From contig DAHWQF010000148.1 of assembly GCA_027334785.1 (NCBI GenBank), positions 1 through 7,707 on the forward strand: a stretch of 7,707 nucleotides of DNA, written 5' to 3'. A model generated the notes under the pieces. It searched no databases and was not told the DNA's origin. It worked only from the letters and a program-made list of their open reading frames with translations. Origin of the DNA: Acidimicrobiaceae bacterium (lineage in GTDB: Bacteria > Actinomycetota > Acidimicrobiia > Acidimicrobiales > Palsa-688). Shown piece by piece: positions 4,647-7,707 of the stretch (position 1 is the stretch's first letter; each line of letters starts with the position of its first letter). Both the position numbers and the translations under genes were made by a program.

Positions 4647-5455
4647 TCGGCGTCCACCTCCGCCGCCGCCATGCGGGCGGCAGCCTCGTCGACGATGGAC
4701 TTTCGCTCTGCGTACGTCGCGACGAGCGCCTGGGTGGCCAGGTTGTTGACCGCCCGGGGCAGTCCCCGGGAGACCTGGTGGACGACTTCGACCGCTGCCT
4801 CTGCGAATATCGTGTCGGCCCGGCCTGCGAGCTTTAGGTGGTGGGATATGTAAGCCCCGGTCTCGTCTTTCGACATGCCTTCTATCACGTAGCGGAGGGC
4901 GATGCGCTGGTTGAGGGCCGCATAGGCGCCGAGCCGCACGCGTCGCCGCAGCGTCGGCTGGCCGAGGACCAGGCAAGAAAAGGCTGCTTTGCTGTCCATA
5001 TCCGTCGCCATCAGGAGACGTAGTTCCTCCAGGGCCTCCTCCATGCCCTGGGCCTCGTCCAAGATGACGACCACCCTCCGGCCCCACTCGGCTTCTTCGG
5101 CGGCGAGCGCGGCCATGGCCTGGGGTATGAGAGCTGCCTTGTGGAAGCGGGGCACCCCGCCCAGGGCCTGGACCATCTGGGCGTACATGCCACGGGCGCC
5201 GACCGCCGGGTTGGCCAGGTAGATAACGGTGTGGCGGGAGCTGTCGAGGCCCGAGACCGCGGCCCTGGCCGCAACTGACTTCCCCGAGCCGACCTCGCCC
5301 GTGACGAGGCCGAGAGCACGCTCCTCTATGCACCAAGAGATGCGGGCGACGGCTTCGGAATGGGCACGGGAGGAAAAGAACATCGAGGGGGCCAGCTCTT
5401 TCGAGAACGGCACGCGGGAAAACCCCCAGTGCGACTTCAGGTGCTCGATGCTCAT
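4643..5455 (-). CDS. ExeA/TniB-like AAA+ ATPase
   Basis: The 270-aa product matches the cytoplasmic ExeA-type AAA+ ATPases that serve as transposition helpers, alongside TniB and IstB relatives. They typically use ATP to load or select DNA for a DDE transposase. It starts MSIEHLKSHWGFSRVPFSKE, the usual N-terminal block. Walker A is GEVGSGKS (residues 53-60) and Walker B VVVILDE (128-134), followed by Ala-Gln. LVLGQPTLRRR is the sensor-1 region, NQRIALRY lies near the expected Arg finger, and GLPRAVNNLATQAL is sensor 2. ATG at 5455 matches the family start; the frame is open further up but overlaps the DUF6262 gene, and there is no clear ribosome binding site. It is coupled to the DUF3987 gene. 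No DDE transposase is visible, so it may have been recruited to another role, such as replication or the tyrosine-recombinase module. Confidence 0.85.
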   Translation of the reverse strand: MSIEHLKSHWGFSRVPFSKELAPSMFFSSRAHSEAVARISWCIEERALGLVTGEVGSGKSVAARAAVSGLDSSRHTVIYLANPAVGARGMYAQMVQALGGVPRFHKAALIPQAMAALAAEEAEWGRRVVVILDEAQGMEEALEELRLLMATDMDSKAAFSCLVLGQPTLRRRVRLGAYAALNQRIALRYVIEGMSKDETGAYISHHLKLAGRADTIFAEAAVEVVHQVSRGLPRAVNNLATQALVATYAERKSIVDEAAARMAAAEVDAE

Positions 5456-5484
5456 CTGCGAAATGCGCGCTCGATTTTTCCTCG

Positions 5485-5528
5485 CCACAGGGGTTATCTG
5501 GCCAATAACTGGCGAGCTGTGGATAACC
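5485..5528. promoter_or_regulatory. Interleaved inverted repeats with a DnaA box upstream of the ATPase operon
   Basis: The 73-bp gap between the DUF6262 stop and the ATPase start holds TTATCCACA (minus strand, 5518-5526), a perfect DnaA box. GGTTATC (5492-5498) and GATAACC (5522-5528) form a 7-bp inverted repeat. CCACAG/CTGTGG and CTCGCC/GGCGAG repeats overlap it, so alternative foldings exclude one another. Three ATAAC motifs (one inverted) occur in about 40 bp. This could be an operator for the ATPase-DUF3987 operon or part of a replication origin; no clear promoter hexamers are seen. Confidence 0.4.
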
Positions 5529-5858
5529 TCAGCGTGACCGGCGAGGCGGGTTGCCCTTGGCCCCTTGGCGTTGGATCCGCCGTATCGCTTCCTCGTGGCG
5601 ACGGACCTTGGCAGCGACGGCTTCGAGCGCATGGCGGAGCTGGTCGACTTGCACGGTCAGGCCAGACAGCGTTGTGGCGCCCGTCCCCCGAGCACGGTGG
5701 TCCTCGACCAGCGCGCGCAAGTCGGCTCTGCGGTAAAGGGTGTTGCGGCTGGTCCCGGCACGAGCGGCGACCTCTTTGAACGTGACCCGCTGCCCGGCGC
5801 TCGCCAGTTGGATGCAGGCGGCTTCGACAGCGGCGTACCCGGGACTCTCAGCCGGCAT
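5529..5858 (-). CDS. DUF6262/TnpC-like transposition protein
   Basis: The 109-aa product has an HTH region near residues 24-55 (VTFKEVAARAGTSRNTLYRR, then a recognition-helix-like ADLRALVEDH). A predicted coiled coil follows (about 65-98: VQVDQLRHALEAVAAKVRRH onward) and a basic tail. This is the layout of DUF6262 proteins and Tn554 TnpC (about 125 aa), which help the two tyrosine recombinases of Tn554-type elements and influence orientation. ATG at 5858 overlaps the recombinase stop by 11 nt, so translation is coupled and the start secure. Its position directly after a TnpB-like recombinase is what the family predicts. Confidence 0.8.
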   Translation of the reverse strand: MPAESPGYAAVEAACIQLASAGQRVTFKEVAARAGTSRNTLYRRADLRALVEDHRARGTGATTLSGLTVQVDQLRHALEAVAAKVRRHEEAIRRIQRQGAKGNPPRRSR

Positions 5859-7707
5859 CGGCCTTGGCTATGGCGGCGTCGATCCGCCCTATCAAGCGGC
5901 GGTGTCGGGCGACCTCGTCGCCCCAGCCCCGCTCCACGGCGTCGGCCGCCAGTGCCTCGGCGTCCACCCGCTGGAGCAGCAGGATAGGCAAAAAGCTCGC
6001 TTCGGTACGGAAATTTGGGCAATGCTCGCAGATGTTGGCGTAAGCACAAGCACCCTGGGCGACGCTGCGGAGGCAGTAGCCGCCCGCGAGGCGGGCCTTG
6101 ATGAGCGGGGCCTTCTTCCAGTCGGTCTCGAGCTTCACCGGCGTGGCCTCGGGCAGCACCGGCCCGAGGCTCGCTTTGGCCTGCGCCAGCGCCCGCTCGT
6201 ACTCGGCTCGGACCGTGGCGTCGAACAACCTCCCGTACCTGAGGCTCATCTCGGCCGAGACATGCCCGAGCAGGGCCATCAACGCCTGCAAGCTGCAGCC
6301 GGCGTTCACCATAGCGGTCGCGAAGGTGTGCCTCAGTTGGTGGGGCACGACGTCTTTCAGCCCCGCTTCGGCGGCAGCGCGATGGAGCTCGTCTCGGAGC
6401 GCACAGGCAGAGACGCGCCTGCCCTGGTGGGTCAAGAGGAAGTCGGCCAGCTTGCCCGTGCGGGGGTGGCGCAGCGGCCGCCCCGGTGAGCGGTTCTCGG
6501 CTATCCGGTCGAGGATAGCCACTGTCTCGTCGTCGACCGGCACCATCCGCTCGGTCAGGAGCTTGCCGAGGGGCACCTTCAGCCAGGCACCTTGGCCCGG
6601 CACCTCGTGCACGCAGTCGAGCTCCAAGTCGACCAGTTCGCCGATGCGCACCCCCGTCGCCCGCATGAGCAGCAACGCGTCGGCGTAGAGCCGGTTGGGA
6701 GAGCGCTCCAAGGCGCTGAGCAAGGCTCTTTCGTCCTCCGGCGGCAAGTAGCGGGGAAGGGCGTAGGGCAGCCGAGGCGCGTCGCGAGGGAAGACGAGGC
6801 GCCTGGGCGGGGCTTCGGGCCAACCCCACTCGGCCATGGCGTCGAGGAAACGCCCCAGCGACTGGACACGGCTCTTGGCCGTGTAGGCGGCGATCGGCGA
6901 GCCGGTGCGGTGGTTGAGCGCTGTGCCCACCTCGTTCAGGTAAGGCTCTATGTGCTTGCGGCGGTCGAGCGATGCCAGGGACTTGAGCCCGGGGTGGGCA
7001 CGGGCCAGGTAGCGGCCGAAGTGGGCGAGCTCCGAAGCCGTGCCCTGGACAGTAGACCGCGACAACGTTGCTCCCAGGCGTTCGAGGTAGGCGGCCATCG
7101 GCTTGAGCACCTGGGGTTCCACGCCTTCGAGGTGGCGGTCCCAGCTCCAGCGCCAGGACTTGGGGTACTTGGGCACCGGCTCGGCGGGCGCGCCCAGGTG
7201 GTAGACGACCGCCCGCGAAGCATAGAGGGCGTGGCGGTAATGGTCCAAGGGGCGCCGCTCCCTCGCCTCGCGTTCGCCGATCGCCTCTTCGAAGAGGGCG
7301 AAGTCCTCGTCGGTGAGCTTGGCGAGCGGCTTGGCAGCCTGGACCAGCATCCGCACAGCGACCTCGGAGGCCATGCCCGTACGGGCGCGCACCGAGTAGC
7401 CGAGGGCCTCGGCACCGCCTATGAAGCGCGCCAGGTCGGGCCCGAGGGGGCTCGCCGGGGCTTCTCGCAGGATCGCATGGAACTTGCGGCATAAGAGGTA
7501 GTCGTAGCCGGGGCACAAATAGCCGTGCAGCATCAAGAAATTGAGCAGGGGTTGCAGGTGGGGCTTCGTGGCTTCGAGGCGTGCCCAAAGGGGCAGTGCC
7601 GCCCAAGCCTGAGGGTCGGGGAAACGAGCGAGGAAGACCCTCGCCCCGCTGTAAAACGTCTTGTTGCCCACCCCTCGGGCCTCCAGCCAGTCGAGGTAAG
7701 CGGCGTA
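5848..7707 (-). CDS. Tn554 TnpB-like tyrosine recombinase, 5' end cut by window edge
   Basis: A site-specific recombinase that cuts and rejoins DNA through a 3'-phosphotyrosine. About 619 residues are visible. The reading frame is open to the right edge (YAAYLDWLEARGVGNKTFYS), so the GTG at 7671 is unlikely to be the true start. Numbering from that codon, the catalytic residues are R342 (ATGVRIGEL), K370, H444 and R447 (PHQLRHTFAT), H470 (LLGH) and nucleophile Y479 (LRYGRL). A SAM-like core-binding domain covers about 200-290. After the catalytic domain lies C-x8-C-x5-C-x2-C (C533, C542, C548, C551), a likely zinc site typical of TnpB-type recombinases. Size, Cys cluster and the overlapping DUF6262 gene point to the second recombinase of a Tn554-type trio. 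The active site is complete, so the protein may be functional. Confidence 0.9.
   Translation of the reverse strand, partial: YAAYLDWLEARGVGNKTFYSGARVFLARFPDPQAWAALPLWARLEATKPHLQPLLNFLMLHGYLCPGYDYLLCRKFHAILREAPASPLGPDLARFIGGAEALGYSVRARTGMASEVAVRMLVQAAKPLAKLTDEDFALFEEAIGEREARERRPLDHYRHALYASRAVVYHLGAPAEPVPKYPKSWRWSWDRHLEGVEPQVLKPMAAYLERLGATLSRSTVQGTASELAHFGRYLARAHPGLKSLASLDRRKHIEPYLNEVGTALNHRTGSPIAAYTAKSRVQSLGRFLDAMAEWGWPEAPPRRLVFPRDAPRLPYALPRYLPPEDERALLSALERSPNRLYADALLLMRATGVRIGELVDLELDCVHEVPGQGAWLKVPLGKLLTERMVPVDDETVAILDRIAENRSPGRPLRHPRTGKLADFLLTHQGRRVSACALRDELHRAAAEAGLKDVVPHQLRHTFATAMVNAGCSLQALMALLGHVSAEMSLRYGRLFDATVRAEYERALAQAKASLGPVLPEATPVKLETDWKKAPLIKARLAGGYCLRSVAQGACAYANICEHCPNFRTEASFLPILLLQRVDAEALAADAVERGWGDEVARHRRLIGRIDAAIAKADAG

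Larger units (their letters stand above)
5529..7707 (-). mobile_element. Tn554-type recombination module (partial)
   Basis: The TnpB-like recombinase and overlapping DUF6262/TnpC-like gene form the second and third parts of the Tn554 tnpA-tnpB-tnpC arrangement. The first recombinase and that end of the element would lie beyond the right edge. Tn554-type elements lack terminal inverted repeats, so I cannot mark an end. The genes to the left, down to the IS110 left end, may be its cargo. Confidence 0.7.

Noticed and set aside
3588..4853. Plus-strand open frame of 421 codons
   Set aside because: Antisense shadow of the DUF3987 and ATPase genes, whose motifs are clear on the minus strand; the product is Gly/Arg/Ala-rich and featureless.
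4647..5336. 230-codon upstream extension of the DUF3987 frame
   Set aside because: It lies wholly within the ATPase gene in another frame and reads as Arg/Gly/Pro-rich noise. The GTGA overlap at 4646 gives a natural start.
5657..7606. 649-codon minus-strand frame within the recombinase
   Set aside because: It is an Arg/Pro/Ala-rich shadow; the other frame carries the complete tyrosine-recombinase active site.
1..7707. CRISPR array, tRNA or rRNA
   Set aside because: No regularly spaced direct repeats and no recognisable RNA-gene signatures on either strand.

Overview
The window is GC-rich DNA. It has GTG starts, strong AGGAG-type ribosome binding sites and Ala/Arg/Gly-rich proteins, which fits a high-GC actinobacterium; nothing here fixes the lineage. 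Every gene I can support lies on the minus strand, so transcription runs from right to left. The region is accessory DNA with no housekeeping gene, tRNA, rRNA or CRISPR array.

Right end (5529-7707): a recombination module of the Tn554 type. A large tyrosine recombinase enters from beyond the right edge and has a full R-K-H-R-H-Y active site and a C-terminal Cys cluster (TnpB-like). It overlaps a small HTH/coiled-coil protein of the DUF6262/TnpC type. A first recombinase (TnpA-like) would be expected just outside the window.

Centre (3399-5528): a 73-bp gap with interleaved inverted repeats and one perfect DnaA box precedes an ExeA/TniB-like AAA+ ATPase. The ATPase overlaps by 4 nt (GTGA) a DUF3987/YfjI-like protein that carries a Walker-A-like loop and a C-terminal winged helix. 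Together they look like a DNA-handling, perhaps replication, module. The DDE transposase that usually accompanies this kind of ATPase is absent.

Left of that (629-3398): a roughly 180-bp gap holds a long GC-rich stem-loop. It is followed by ten tightly packed small genes (35-109 aa) of unknown function. Many have near-identical AGGAG ribosome binding sites, and some are joined by ATGA or TGATG stop-start overlaps. This is phage- or plasmid-like cargo.

Left end (1-628): the start of an IS110-family DEDD recombinase with an unusual basic Ala/Pro/Lys-rich N-terminal extension of about 100 residues. Between it and the last small gene, about 145 bp folds into two consecutive stem-loops, each with internal loops. 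Position, strand and architecture match what is known for the bridge RNA of IS110-group elements, and this is the most interesting candidate in the window. No computation was run, so all folding and family calls are by eye.
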